Of a stretch of 64,000 nucleotides of DNA, positions 10,353-19,268 are shown piece by piece. The notes under the pieces were generated by a model that ran no database searches, was not told the origin of the DNA, and saw only the letters and a program-made list of their open reading frames with translations. Within the stretch, counting starts at the first letter, position 1. Each line of letters starts with the position of its first letter. The stretch is from Oscillospiraceae bacterium (GTDB taxonomy: Bacteria > Bacillota > Clostridia > Oscillospirales > Oscillospiraceae), in NCBI GenBank assembly GCA_031261325.1, contig JAISKH010000064.1, positions 29,914-93,913 of the forward strand, in the 5' to 3' direction. The position numbers and the translations under genes were made by a program.

Positions 10353-11003
10353 CTACAAGCCGCTGCTGTCGCGGCTGATTTCAACAAGTCTCTCTTCCAG
10401 CGCCTCAAGCTGACCGCGCATTGCGGACATCTCGACCGCGACCGGGTCTGTATAGCCGATTTGGTCCAACTCGGACGCGAAGTCCGGCTTCTGCCCCGAA
10501 ACACGCACGACGCGCGCGGGAACGCCGACCGCCGTTGACTCCGCCGGCACCTCCTTGAGCACGACGGCGCCCGCCGCGATGCGCGAGTTGTCGCCGACAC
10601 GGAACGGTCCGAGCACCTTTGCGCCCGCGCCGATAAGAACGTTGTTGCCTATCGTCGGGTGCCGCTTGCCCGTGTCCTTGCCCGTACCGCCGAGGGTAAC
10701 TCCCTGATACAGCAGCACGTCGTCGCCAATCTCCGCCGTCTCGCCGATTACGATGCCGAAGCCGTGGTCAATCACGAACCGCCGACCGATAGTCGCGCCC
10801 GGGTGAATTTCGATTCCCGTCCAAAACCGCGACCATTGCGACACGACACGAGCCAAAAATCGCAATTTTCTTTTGTACAGCCAGTGCGCGAACCTGTGGT
10901 TAATCGTCGCGTGTACGCCCGGGTAGAGCAGGAATATTTCTATGCTGCTCCGCGCGGCGGGGTCACGCGCCTTGTACGCGTTAAGCGTTTCCCGCAAAGC
11001 CAT
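10353..11003 (-). CDS. cysE: Serine O-acetyltransferase
   Basis: Makes O-acetylserine from serine and acetyl-CoA, the first step of cysteine synthesis. The C-terminal half is a left-handed beta helix of hexapeptide repeats ([20 protein letters not shown], then [20 protein letters not shown]). His-Asp-His-type catalytic residues are present in VIDHGFG. The 216-residue form starts at ATG 11003 ([13 protein letters not shown]), nine bases after AAAGGA; in-frame ATGs at 11024 and 11036 lack a site. It precedes cysS by 12 bases, under a promoter at 11051-11079. Confidence 0.93.
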   Translation of the reverse strand: MALRETLNAYKARDPAARSSIEIFLLYPGVHATINHRFAHWLYKRKLRFLARVVSQWSRFWTGIEIHPGATIGRRFVIDHGFGIVIGETAEIGDDVLLYQGVTLGGTGKDTGKRHPTIGNNVLIGAGAKVLGPFRVGDNSRIAAGAVVLKEVPAESTAVGVPARVVRVSGQKPDFASELDQIGYTDPVAVEMSAMRGQLEALEERLVEISRDSSGL

Positions 11004-11050
11004 ACGGTCAATTCCTTTCGACATATATTGGGACATAATGAGAATATTGT

Positions 11051-11079
11051 ATTTTACCACAACGCGCATAATCTTTCAA
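11051..11079 (-). promoter_or_regulatory. Sigma-A promoter of cysE-cysS-MATE
   Basis: Minus-strand TTGAAA (11074-11079), a 17-base spacer, TAAAAT (11051-11056), about 48 bases ahead of the cysE ATG. The short leader leaves no room for a T-box or SAM riboswitch. Confidence 0.7.
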
Positions 11080-11080
11080 G

Positions 11081-11109
11081 CAAAAAACGCGCCCGAGCGG
11101 CGCGTTTTT
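11081..11109 (-). terminator. Rho-independent terminator after the solute-binding-protein operon
   Basis: Inverted repeat AACGCGCC / GGCGCGTT around a 5-base loop, with six T on the minus strand and five on the plus strand. It sits 60 bases past the stop at 11168 and directly before the cysE promoter. Confidence 0.75.
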
Positions 11110-11167
11110 CTTTCGCGGGGAAAATTATTGTCGCGGCGGTTCCGCGCGGACGCGGCTTTCGCGTTGT

Positions 11168-13618
11168 TTAGCTGTTTTCGCTGACATAAAGTCCGACGCG
11201 GCTCTGGATAATGCGCGCCGTCTCCTCCGCCGTCTTTTGACCCGCTATGAACGGACCTGTTTCTTCGTTGATGATGTTCTGAATCTGCTCGTTGCTGCCC
11301 GTGGACAACATGCGCTTCGCGCTCGTGATAATGCCCAAGAACTGGTCGGCTTCCGCTTGCGTCACGGCGTAGTTGTCAATGTCGATGTCAAAGCCGTTCT
11401 TAACGGTCTGCTCAAGCTCTTCGAGCGAGTACACCGTCGTGCCGCTCCAACCGCCGGACAGGTAGTCGCGCAGCTGAACGCCCTCTTCAAAGTTGCGCTC
11501 ACGCAACGGAATCATTTCCTTTGCAATCGAGCTTTCAACCACGCGCTTGTCGAGCGTCAGCCCGTAGCGCACCGCCGTGCCGGTTTGCAGCATTGAGCTG
11601 ATGAAATCCCACGCGGCTTCTTTGTTCTGCGACGTTGCGGCGATTGCGAAATCGGTGGCTGCCGAAATCATCGAGCCGCCCTCACCTCCCGACGGGAATC
11701 CGACGTAGGTTACATCTTCGCCGAACATCTCTTTCATACCGCGCACGGCTTGCACCTCTTCAACGCCGCCGTATGAGAGCAGAGATTTGTCGTTTTGGTA
11801 GTCCGCGTCCTCGTCCTGACGGTAGTAGCCGTCCGCGTACTGCTGCTCGTATTGCAGCTGCAACTCTTTCTCCGTCTTGAAGCGGCGCGCGAGATTAAGC
11901 GTCGAGGCGAACTCGGGCGTGTCAAAGTTGCAGGTGCTCGTCGCCCAGTCAATGTACTCGTCGAGATTATAGAGTATTGACAGGTAAATCCACGTCTCGG
12001 CGGAGAACGATTGCAGGAGCTGCGCGTCGGGGTATTTCTCCAGAATCGCGTTCAGCTCGGCGGGCGTGATGCTCGGGTCGGGTCCGAATATGGACGCTTT
12101 GCCGGCGAGCGAGACGATGCCAAACTGCGGGATTATGTGGTACAGCTTGCCGTCAAGCGAGCACGCCTCGAGAATATTCTCAAACATGTTCGCGCGGTCG
12201 AGCGTCGGGTCCGCGTCCAGAAGCGGGTTCAGGTCCGCGAGCACTCCCTTGGACGAGTACTTGACGGTGTTAAGCTGTTGCAAATTGATGATGTCAGGCG
12301 CGCGACCCTGCACGATGTCAAGGTCAAAGTTCGCAATCGCCGTCGTGTAATCAATGTGATTGTCGTCGCTGTAGTCCTTGATTGTGATGCGCACGTTCGG
12401 GTGCGATTTGTTGTATTTCATCACCGCGCTTGAAAGGTCGCCGCCCGCGTATGTGCTACCGAGCGTAATTAGCGTCTTGCCCTCCAGCGTCGCGTTCTTG
12501 TTCTCCACGAGGTGGTAGTAACCCATTGAGGTCGGTTGACCGCCGCTGCTCCAGTCCATATAAAACGCGACAAAGCTGCCGTCGTCCATCGCGGCCATGC
12601 CTTGAACGAGACTTGAGTCGATGTCGGAGTTCTGGAAGTTGATAATCTTCGTCTCCGTCATTGTGTCAAGATTCATCGCCCATAGCGACGCGCCGAGCAC
12701 GTAGTAGAACGAGTATTCGCCCGTACCTCTGACGATTGAGTTGAAGTAGGCGGTGCCCGTGTACTTGACAGGCGGGCTCGACTTCTTCGCCGCGTAGTCA
12801 ATGGTGCGGAACTCGTAAGCGTCCGTGCCGCGCGAGAGGTACACGACGTTGCCCTTGTTCGTCTCGACCATGCCGTAAATATAATCCAATTGGTCTTTAA
12901 GGGTGAACGCAAGCTCGCCCGTCGCGCCGTCAAAGACAAACACGGAGCCGTTGCTGCCCGTTATGTAGACATTGCCGTCCTTGTCGGTGCTCATTTGCTG
13001 CGAATAGAAGTCCTGTCCGTCGTTGACCGTCTTGAGGTCGAGCGTGGACAGCAACTCGCCCGTTGCGGACAGGTGGGCGAGACTTGATTTACTCTCATAG
13101 ATTGGGTTCACTTGGTCGTTGTTCCATCTCGCTTCCGTCAGCACCAACCAAATGGTTCCGTCCGTTCCCGGCGCGAAAGCGTTAAGTCCATAGTTGGTAA
13201 CGAATCCGTCCTCGTCCGGCTCTCCGTTGCCGATGACCTCGGGTTTCCAAATCTCCAGCATCTCCGAGCCGTCCAGCTTTGCGGACTTCAGCACGGCGTA
13301 AGATACGTCGGGTCGCTTGTCGCCGTTTTCGTCAACCTCGCTGACCTTAACGGTTATGTAGTCCATGAACACGATTTTGTCGCCGACGACTTCAAAGCCG
13401 GAGCCGTAAGCCTGCTCGATTTCAACGGGGATTTTTGTCTCTGTGTACGCGTTTTCAAGCTTGATGATTTCGCCGGGCGCCGACGACGGGTTTGTTGACG
13501 CGCCGGGGACTGTGCCTGTGCCTGTGCCGTCGTTTTTCGTTGTGGTTCCGCACGCGAAGAGCGTGAGCGCGATGGTCAGCGCGAGTGCGATTGCCGTGAT
13601 TGGTCTTAGCTTTTTCAT
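11168..13618 (-). CDS. Large lipoprotein: N-terminal propeller-like domain fused to ABC solute-binding domain (paralogue 2)
   Basis: An 816-residue secreted lipoprotein. The signal peptide ends in lipobox LFAC with the acylated Cys near residue 23. Residues about 45-385 are short repeated beta units with motifs like GTDGTIWLVL and DKDGNVYITGSNG, resembling a beta-propeller. From about residue 388 it is a family 1 extracellular solute-binding protein (KYNKSHPNVRITIKDY, GRAPDIINL, GVLADLNPLLDAD, DGKLYHIIPQFG). Ordinary solute-binding proteins are about 400-450 residues, so this is a fusion. ATG 13618 follows AAGGAGG. It is the last gene of the seven-gene transporter locus and a tandem paralogue of 13709-16129. 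The ligand is unknown. Confidence 0.82.
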   Translation of the reverse strand: MKKLRPITAIALALTIALTLFACGTTTKNDGTGTGTVPGASTNPSSAPGEIIKLENAYTETKIPVEIEQAYGSGFEVVGDKIVFMDYITVKVSEVDENGDKRPDVSYAVLKSAKLDGSEMLEIWKPEVIGNGEPDEDGFVTNYGLNAFAPGTDGTIWLVLTEARWNNDQVNPIYESKSSLAHLSATGELLSTLDLKTVNDGQDFYSQQMSTDKDGNVYITGSNGSVFVFDGATGELAFTLKDQLDYIYGMVETNKGNVVYLSRGTDAYEFRTIDYAAKKSSPPVKYTGTAYFNSIVRGTGEYSFYYVLGASLWAMNLDTMTETKIINFQNSDIDSSLVQGMAAMDDGSFVAFYMDWSSGGQPTSMGYYHLVENKNATLEGKTLITLGSTYAGGDLSSAVMKYNKSHPNVRITIKDYSDDNHIDYTTAIANFDLDIVQGRAPDIINLQQLNTVKYSSKGVLADLNPLLDADPTLDRANMFENILEACSLDGKLYHIIPQFGIVSLAGKASIFGPDPSITPAELNAILEKYPDAQLLQSFSAETWIYLSILYNLDEYIDWATSTCNFDTPEFASTLNLARRFKTEKELQLQYEQQYADGYYRQDEDADYQNDKSLLSYGGVEEVQAVRGMKEMFGEDVTYVGFPSGGEGGSMISAATDFAIAATSQNKEAAWDFISSMLQTGTAVRYGLTLDKRVVESSIAKEMIPLRERNFEEGVQLRDYLSGGWSGTTVYSLEELEQTVKNGFDIDIDNYAVTQAEADQFLGIITSAKRMLSTGSNEQIQNIINEETGPFIAGQKTAEETARIIQSRVGLYVSENS

Positions 13619-13640
13619 TGTACCTCCTTAGTACACCCGT

Positions 13641-13667
13641 TGGGAGGCGTGCTTTCGCCGCCTCCCA
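13641..13667 (-). other. Intergenic hairpin between the two solute-binding-protein genes
   Basis: Inverted repeat TGGGAGGC / GCCTCCCA with a loop of about 11 bases. No T-run follows on the minus strand, so it looks like a partial attenuator or a 3' stabilising hairpin for the upstream transcript, not a full terminator. Confidence 0.5.
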
Positions 13668-13708
13668 TTCTATTGCCTCTATCTCTGTCTGCTGTGGGTT
13701 TTTATCTT

Positions 13709-16129
13709 TTAGCCGTTCTCGCTCACGAAGATTGAGGCGCGGCTTTGGATAACTTTTGCGGTTTCCTCTGCGGATTTCTGTCCCGCCCAGTAAGCGGAGG
13801 TTTCTTCCGAGATGATGTTCCAAATCTGGTCGTTGCTGGACATTATTTTCGTCGCGCTCTTGATTGCGTTCAGCACCGCGTCGGCTTCCGCCTGCGAAAG
13901 CTCGTAGTCGGTGTAGAGCGACATGTCAACGTCCGCCTTATTGGTGTATGTGATAGGCATCGAGTAACCGCCCCACGAGACGTTCAGGGTTACGCCCTTT
14001 TCAAAGTCGCGGTCCGCGACGGGGGTTGTTTCGATTGCCGCCTGTTCCTCCAGCCAATGACGGTTGAGCGGAATGTCACCACCGCCGCCGCCGAACATGC
14101 CCGCCGACGCCGCTGATTTGTTCTCGGGCGTGAGCATGGTGGCTATGAACTCCCAAGCGAGGTCTTGATGCTGCGAGAAGGAGGATATTGCGTAGTCCGT
14201 CGTGACTGTGATGATATTGCCGCTGCCCGACTCGACAGGGTAGCCGATGAAGTTAACATCCTCGCCGAATTGCGCAACCTGGTCGCGCCCGACGCGGATA
14301 CCGCTAAGTGTCACGAACGAGAGGAGCGCCTTTTCGTCGCTGTACATCGTCTGCATCGCGGAGAAGTCCATGTTGGAGTAGTCAATCTCGGCGGGCAGGT
14401 TTTTGCAGAAGTACAGCGTGTCGATAAACTGCTGGCTGTCGAACGAGGTCTTGCTGCCAACCCAATCGACGTAGTTGGAGTTGTTGACCATGATGTCAAA
14501 TTGCAGCCACGAGGACGAGGTCATGCCGAACACGATGTCGGAGTCGGGGCGGTTCTTTTTAATATCGTTCAACTGCGGTGTTGTGATGTGGTCGCCCGAG
14601 AAGATTGAAGCCTTGCCCGCGAGCGTCATGACGCTGATGCGCGGCGCGATATGGAACAGCTTGCCGTCTGTGCTTAGTGCGGTGAGTACGTTCTCAAACA
14701 GGTCGCTGCGCGAGATGTTCGGGTCCGCGTCAAGCAGCGGGTACATGTCCGCGAACACACCCTTGTTCGTATACTTCGAGGCTTGCAAGCCTTGCAGACT
14801 GATGATGTCAGGCGCGCGACCGGCTATAATGTCCGCGTCCATCTGCGCCATGCCCTTGTTATAGTCCGTGGCGGTATTATATGTGCTGTAGTCGCGCAGG
14901 ACTATGCGGGTTGTCTTGCTCGCCTTGTTAAATTCGAGAATTTGGTTCTTGGTCGCGTCGTCAATGTACATCGCGCCTAATGTAATCGTCGTCTTGCCCG
15001 CAACCGACGGGTCGGTGTTCTGCGCGAGTTTATAGAGTGTCGGCGTTGCGCCGTATGTCGCGGCGGTTTTCATGACGATGAACGTCCCGTCGCCCATCGG
15101 TGCGATGTTACCGATTGTGCGCCCGTCGATGTCGGAATCGAGGTAGTTGATAACGATAACGTCCGTGCCCGTTGCGGTGTCAAACGCGCACATTGTATCT
15201 TGATACGTGAAGTAGAACGCGTACTTGCCGCTTCCCGGGTAGATGCCCATGAAGTACTTGGAGCCTGTGTAGTTCACGCCCGCGTCCGCCGTGAAAGCCG
15301 CGGAGTCAATCGTCTTGACTGTCGTCGCGCCGCCCATCATGCCCGCCGCCGTGATATACAACGCCTTGCCGTTGTTGTCCGTCGTCAGGCTGGAGATGTA
15401 ACCCGTCGTCTCCTTGACGGAGGTGAGGTACTGCCCTGTCGCCGCGGAGAACACGAGCACGGACTGTCCACCTTGCAGGTACAGATTGCCCGCCGCGTCG
15501 AACGCGAGGTTCTGCGCGTATGCCGCGCTGCCGCCCTCAATTGTGAGCAGGTCAACCTTTGACAGCTCCGCGCCGCTCGCGTCAATGCGCATGAGGTTCG
15601 TTGCGTATGTAGAGATTACGTTGTCGGGGTCTGTGCGGTCGTCGGTCGCGGTCGTCGCAATCATCCAGATTGTGCCGCTGCCGTCAACGCGGAAGATTGA
15701 GGGGTAAAGGTGCTCGACAAAGGTTTCCTCCGTCTCGCCGTTAACCTCCTTGTGCGTCCAAACGACTTGCTCGTCCGTGCCGTCCGGCAGGAGTGAAATG
15801 ATGCTTGTCGTCATTTCAAGCGGAGCCGCCCACATATTTGTGGGGTCCGGTACCGTCTCCGTCGAGAGGTAATAGACGCGCCCGTCTTTGACGAACAGCG
15901 AGCCTACCTGCCCTTTAAGCGCGATTGGGAGTTGCTCTTCCGTGAACACGGTCGAGAGCTGTACCGCGTCGCTGCCCGAGGGGGAGTTTGACGAGCCGGG
16001 GTTATTGCTGTTTCCGCCGGTCGTGCCGGATGAGGCGGGTTTTTCACCGCACGCTGCCAACAGTGTCACGAGCATGAGCACCGTCAGTATCGTCGCTATG
16101 GCTTTCTTCCAATTCGATGTCTTTGTCAT
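13709..16129 (-). CDS. Large lipoprotein: N-terminal propeller-like domain fused to ABC solute-binding domain (paralogue 1)
   Basis: An 806-residue secreted lipoprotein with lipobox LAAC. It has the same plan as its neighbour: repeated beta units (VDGSGTIWMIATTA, FDAAGNLYLQGGQSVLVF) followed by a solute-binding domain from about residue 380 (EFNKASKTTRIVLRDY, GRAPDIISLQG, GVFADMYPLLDADPN, DGKLFHIAPR). Both end in nearly the same helix (AGQKSAEETAKVIQSRA), showing tandem duplication. I start it at ATG 16129, nine bases after AAAGGA; an ATG at 16165 is in frame but has no site. Even so, the gene begins 86 bases inside the end of the upstream gene, in a different frame. Confidence 0.82.
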   Translation of the reverse strand: MTKTSNWKKAIATILTVLMLVTLLAACGEKPASSGTTGGNSNNPGSSNSPSGSDAVQLSTVFTEEQLPIALKGQVGSLFVKDGRVYYLSTETVPDPTNMWAAPLEMTTSIISLLPDGTDEQVVWTHKEVNGETEETFVEHLYPSIFRVDGSGTIWMIATTATDDRTDPDNVISTYATNLMRIDASGAELSKVDLLTIEGGSAAYAQNLAFDAAGNLYLQGGQSVLVFSAATGQYLTSVKETTGYISSLTTDNNGKALYITAAGMMGGATTVKTIDSAAFTADAGVNYTGSKYFMGIYPGSGKYAFYFTYQDTMCAFDTATGTDVIVINYLDSDIDGRTIGNIAPMGDGTFIVMKTAATYGATPTLYKLAQNTDPSVAGKTTITLGAMYIDDATKNQILEFNKASKTTRIVLRDYSTYNTATDYNKGMAQMDADIIAGRAPDIISLQGLQASKYTNKGVFADMYPLLDADPNISRSDLFENVLTALSTDGKLFHIAPRISVMTLAGKASIFSGDHITTPQLNDIKKNRPDSDIVFGMTSSSWLQFDIMVNNSNYVDWVGSKTSFDSQQFIDTLYFCKNLPAEIDYSNMDFSAMQTMYSDEKALLSFVTLSGIRVGRDQVAQFGEDVNFIGYPVESGSGNIITVTTDYAISSFSQHQDLAWEFIATMLTPENKSAASAGMFGGGGGDIPLNRHWLEEQAAIETTPVADRDFEKGVTLNVSWGGYSMPITYTNKADVDMSLYTDYELSQAEADAVLNAIKSATKIMSSNDQIWNIISEETSAYWAGQKSAEETAKVIQSRASIFVSENG

Positions 16130-17207
16130 CTTCAAAATTCCTTTCTCCTTCGCGCAGAGCTTCATTTTTACTCGCGCGTTTATTACTTTTTGCCGTGTCG
16201 ATGCGCCCTTTGATGAACGGGATTAGGTTGCGTCTGCGGCGTATCAATTTAATGATAAACACCAATACTATAATCGCGGGGAATACCGTGAACACCAGCG
16301 CGAGCAGGTAAAATATCGCGGCGGTGTACATGCGCACGCGCGCGGTGTTTTCCCAGTACGGCAGGGCGATTGCCTTTGTGCGCGTTATCGCGCCGCCGAG
16401 ACTGCCGATTGCCGAGAACAGAGACTTTCCGGTGAAGCGTCCCGCGTTTTCGACGATTTCGCGGTCAATTTCCGGCGTGGTAACGAGTCCCGTCACCGCG
16501 CCGACGCCGTATCCGCCGATGGGATTCGGCAGGACGACCTCCAAGGTTGACAGTTGCACTCCCGGCGTTAACCGCTCAAGCAGCTCGTAGCTGACGTACA
16601 CGCGGTTTTGCACCGTATCGTCCTTGCTCTTTTCAAATACACCGCCGACGACGCAGGGTATTCCGCCGACTTCGACGCGCATATCCACAATGTCGGACGC
16701 GCCGAACAACCGCCACGCGGTGTCCCAATCGAGCAGAACAATGTCCTTGGCGGCTTCGTCCGCCTTAAGCGTTTGCCCCGACATCATATCGAGCGAGTGT
16801 ATTCTGAAGAACTCGCCTATCACGCCCGTGGCGGTCGCCTGAACCGTGGTACCGTCGCGCGCGACGGCGAGAGCCGTGTCTGTGCTCGCCGCGTCGAACC
16901 ACATGCGCGCGCCGACGTTACCCGACGCGGTTATGTCCGCGATTAGCTTTGTTTCCAGCCCCGAGTTAAAGCGCGCGAACGCGTCATAATTCAGTCCCGT
17001 ACCGCGCCCGTAAAACACGGAGACTTGCGTATAGCTTGTGCTGCCGTCGCCCCCGCTCCATGCCTCGGCGGCGCGCTGCTCATATAATCCGTTGCCGACT
17101 GTACCCGCTAGTATGAACGCTGTCAGCGCGAGCACAACGGATATAATCGCGACTGTCAAGTACGGCGGCGGCAATTTGAACCGCCGTTTTACGTTTACCG
17201 ATTTCAA
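16044..17207 (-). CDS. Two-helix membrane protein with MacB-like periplasmic core domain
   Basis: A 387-residue protein: cytoplasmic basic head, membrane helix at about residues 17-37, an extracytoplasmic region of about 250 residues, a second helix at about 293-322, and a charged 65-residue tail. The outer domain has MacB_PCD features: TATGVIGEFFRIHSLDMMSG, DIVLLDWDTAWRLFG, VGGIPCVVGGVFEKS, VYVSYELLERL. Genuine MacB/FtsX permeases have four helices after or around this domain; here only two exist, so it is not an ordinary permease. It starts at TTG 17207, nine bases after GTGGGG, and follows the adaptor gene by six bases. Its last 28 codons overlap the next gene. Confidence 0.68.
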   Translation of the reverse strand: MKSVNVKRRFKLPPPYLTVAIISVVLALTAFILAGTVGNGLYEQRAAEAWSGGDGSTSYTQVSVFYGRGTGLNYDAFARFNSGLETKLIADITASGNVGARMWFDAASTDTALAVARDGTTVQATATGVIGEFFRIHSLDMMSGQTLKADEAAKDIVLLDWDTAWRLFGASDIVDMRVEVGGIPCVVGGVFEKSKDDTVQNRVYVSYELLERLTPGVQLSTLEVVLPNPIGGYGVGAVTGLVTTPEIDREIVENAGRFTGKSLFSAIGSLGGAITRTKAIALPYWENTARVRMYTAAIFYLLALVFTVFPAIIVLVFIIKLIRRRRNLIPFIKGRIDTAKSNKRASKNEALREGERNFEDDKDIELEESHSDDTDGAHARDTVGSVR

Positions 17208-17213
17208 AATCTT

Positions 17214-19256
17214 TTACCCCACCAGCCTGACTTGTGAGCCGGGCGTAATTGGCTTGCTCGATGTTGTGATTACGAACGCCGACCAGCCGAATTCGCCCGA
17301 AACCGCGGTGCTCTTGCTGTCGCTGTTCTGAACCGTCACGTCAACGCGCGTCGCTATGTAGCGTGTGCCCAAAGGCGTGCGCTTATCCTGAGCAATTAAG
17401 ACAAACGAGCCTGTCGAGTCCTCACGAACCGCGCTGTTCGGGACTATCATGTCATAGTACTGCGTCCGCGAACCGATTGAGAGGTCAAGGTTTTGACCCG
17501 CCGTCGCGCCGTCGCCCGTAACGTCAAATTCCAGAAGTTTGCGGCGGCTCGGATTGTCGCGGTCAACCTTTATCGCGGACAGTGTGCAGGTCACGCCGTT
17601 CGCGCCCCAACTGTTGATTGTCGCAATGTCGCCGACGCGAACACGCTGCGCTTCCTCGTTTGTAACCGTGAAGCTTAGTGTATAGCCCTTGCCGTTAATC
17701 TCGATTGTCGCGAGAGCGACGCCGGGCATCGTGTTGTCGCCAGCGATTGAAACCACCGACAGAACCGTTCCGCCGTAACGCGTTGTCACGTCGTTGCCAA
17801 CCTCAAGCTCTTTGAGACGCGCGATTTCAAGCTCTTGGTCCTCAATCTGCTTGCGCATTTTGCCAAGCTCAAGGTCGGTTATCGCGGCTGTCGTCGCCGC
17901 CGAATCCTGCGCGGTTTCCAGTTGCAGCATCTTGTCCTCAAGCGCGCGGCGCGCCGACTTTATCGCGTCCTCGGCTTGCTCCGGGGTGAAGTTCGCTTCC
18001 TGCGTCGCCTTTTGGAGAGCGGTTTGCGCGTCTGTCGCGGCGCGCTGAATCGCAACCAAGTCTTTCTTTTTGGAGGACAGCTTGGCGTTCAGTTCGCTTT
18101 TCTTGCCCGCGGTTTCGGCGGTAAGCTCTTTGTTTTCCGCTTCATATGCAACGTCATAGGCTTCCTTTGCGTCCGTCTCGGCGCGCTGCGCCTTTCTGTA
18201 AGCCTCCTGCGCGTTCGGCAGGATTGACGAATCGCCCTGCGCTATTGTCAGCGCGTCCTGCGCGGCTTTGAACATCGCGTCGGCGTTCTTAACGTCCGTG
18301 ACCGCCGCGACAAGCGCCGGCGCGGTATGCGGCGTATAGTCCAGGAACGCGCGCAATTCCCTGCTGATTATTGACGAGAACGCGCCGGCAAGCTCGGCCT
18401 TCTTCGCGATAAAATCTTCATACAACGCAAGCTCTTCGCCTACATACGTCGCTTTAACCGCATCTTCAGCCGCGACGAGTATCGAGTCGTTCAGAGCGCC
18501 GCGAACCACCTCTTGCATCGTCGCCATGTGCTGCGTCGCTTCCGCGACGGACGTCGGGTTATTCACCGCCGCCTGTGCGTCCTCTTGCGCGCGCAGAGCG
18601 TGCTTTGAGGTTTCCTTTGCGGCTTGCCACACGTTGTAGAGCCGCAGAACCTCGCCCGTAAGTGTGCTCGGGTCAACAGGCGCGTTCAGCGCGTTGATTT
18701 GCTCGTTGATAAGCGCGATTTCGTCATTCGCTTCGGCGAGCTTATCCTGCGCCGCAAAATCCGCGGCTTTCGCGACCTCGAGCGTTGACTGCGCGACAAT
18801 CGCCTCGTCACGGCGCGTCATCGCGTCGTTCAGCGACTCTTGCAGACGCGCAATCGCAACCTCGTCGGTGCGGTAGTCGTTCGGCTTGATGTTCAGCAGC
18901 TTCATGTTGAACTGATAGCGCAGGTCGGCGAGAGTCGCCTCCGCTTGCTTCAGCTCGTTGCTGTCCGTCGGCTCAAGCTCGAACAGTACCTGTCCGGCTT
19001 CAACCGTGTCGCCCTGACGCACGAGCACTTTCTTGATGCGGCGCGTGCGGTCAATGCTGACGCTGAAGGCTTCGTTGGACGCGACGGTGCCCGTGCCGCG
19101 CACGGCTGTGGAAATTTCGCCACCGCCCGCCTGCTGCCCCGAAACCTCGGGGAGCGAAGCGTTTAGTATCGTGTTTGAGAAAAACGTGAGCGCGAGCAGT
19201 ACAGCCAAGAAGATAATCGCTATATTCTTGACCCAGCCTCTGTTATTTGCTTTCAT
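17214..19256 (-). CDS. HlyD/MFP-family adaptor with very long coiled-coil hairpin
   Basis: A 680-residue membrane-anchored adaptor. After one N-terminal helix (about residues 9-31) comes the first half of a lipoyl-like barrel-sandwich domain (RGTGTVASNEAFSVS, then KKVLVRQGDTVEAGQVLFELEP). An Ala/Glu/Lys-rich stretch of about 400 residues, strongly coiled-coil, follows. The second lipoyl half (RYGGTVLSVVSIAGDN) and a beta-barrel region come after it. This order is that of membrane-fusion proteins such as MacA, HlyD and YknX, but the hairpin is exceptionally long. ATG 19256 follows AAGGTG by eight bases. It sits between sugar permease genes and the MacB-like protein. Confidence 0.8.
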   Translation of the reverse strand: MKANNRGWVKNIAIIFLAVLLALTFFSNTILNASLPEVSGQQAGGGEISTAVRGTGTVASNEAFSVSIDRTRRIKKVLVRQGDTVEAGQVLFELEPTDSNELKQAEATLADLRYQFNMKLLNIKPNDYRTDEVAIARLQESLNDAMTRRDEAIVAQSTLEVAKAADFAAQDKLAEANDEIALINEQINALNAPVDPSTLTGEVLRLYNVWQAAKETSKHALRAQEDAQAAVNNPTSVAEATQHMATMQEVVRGALNDSILVAAEDAVKATYVGEELALYEDFIAKKAELAGAFSSIISRELRAFLDYTPHTAPALVAAVTDVKNADAMFKAAQDALTIAQGDSSILPNAQEAYRKAQRAETDAKEAYDVAYEAENKELTAETAGKKSELNAKLSSKKKDLVAIQRAATDAQTALQKATQEANFTPEQAEDAIKSARRALEDKMLQLETAQDSAATTAAITDLELGKMRKQIEDQELEIARLKELEVGNDVTTRYGGTVLSVVSIAGDNTMPGVALATIEINGKGYTLSFTVTNEEAQRVRVGDIATINSWGANGVTCTLSAIKVDRDNPSRRKLLEFDVTGDGATAGQNLDLSIGSRTQYYDMIVPNSAVREDSTGSFVLIAQDKRTPLGTRYIATRVDVTVQNSDSKSTAVSGEFGWSAFVITTSSKPITPGSQVRLVG

Positions 19257-19268
19257 AGTCGTTACACC

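Noticed and set aside
10341..11167. T-box or cysteine-responsive riboswitch ahead of cysE-cysS
   Set aside because: The mapped promoter leaves under 50 bases of leader, and no T-box sequence or antiterminator is visible.
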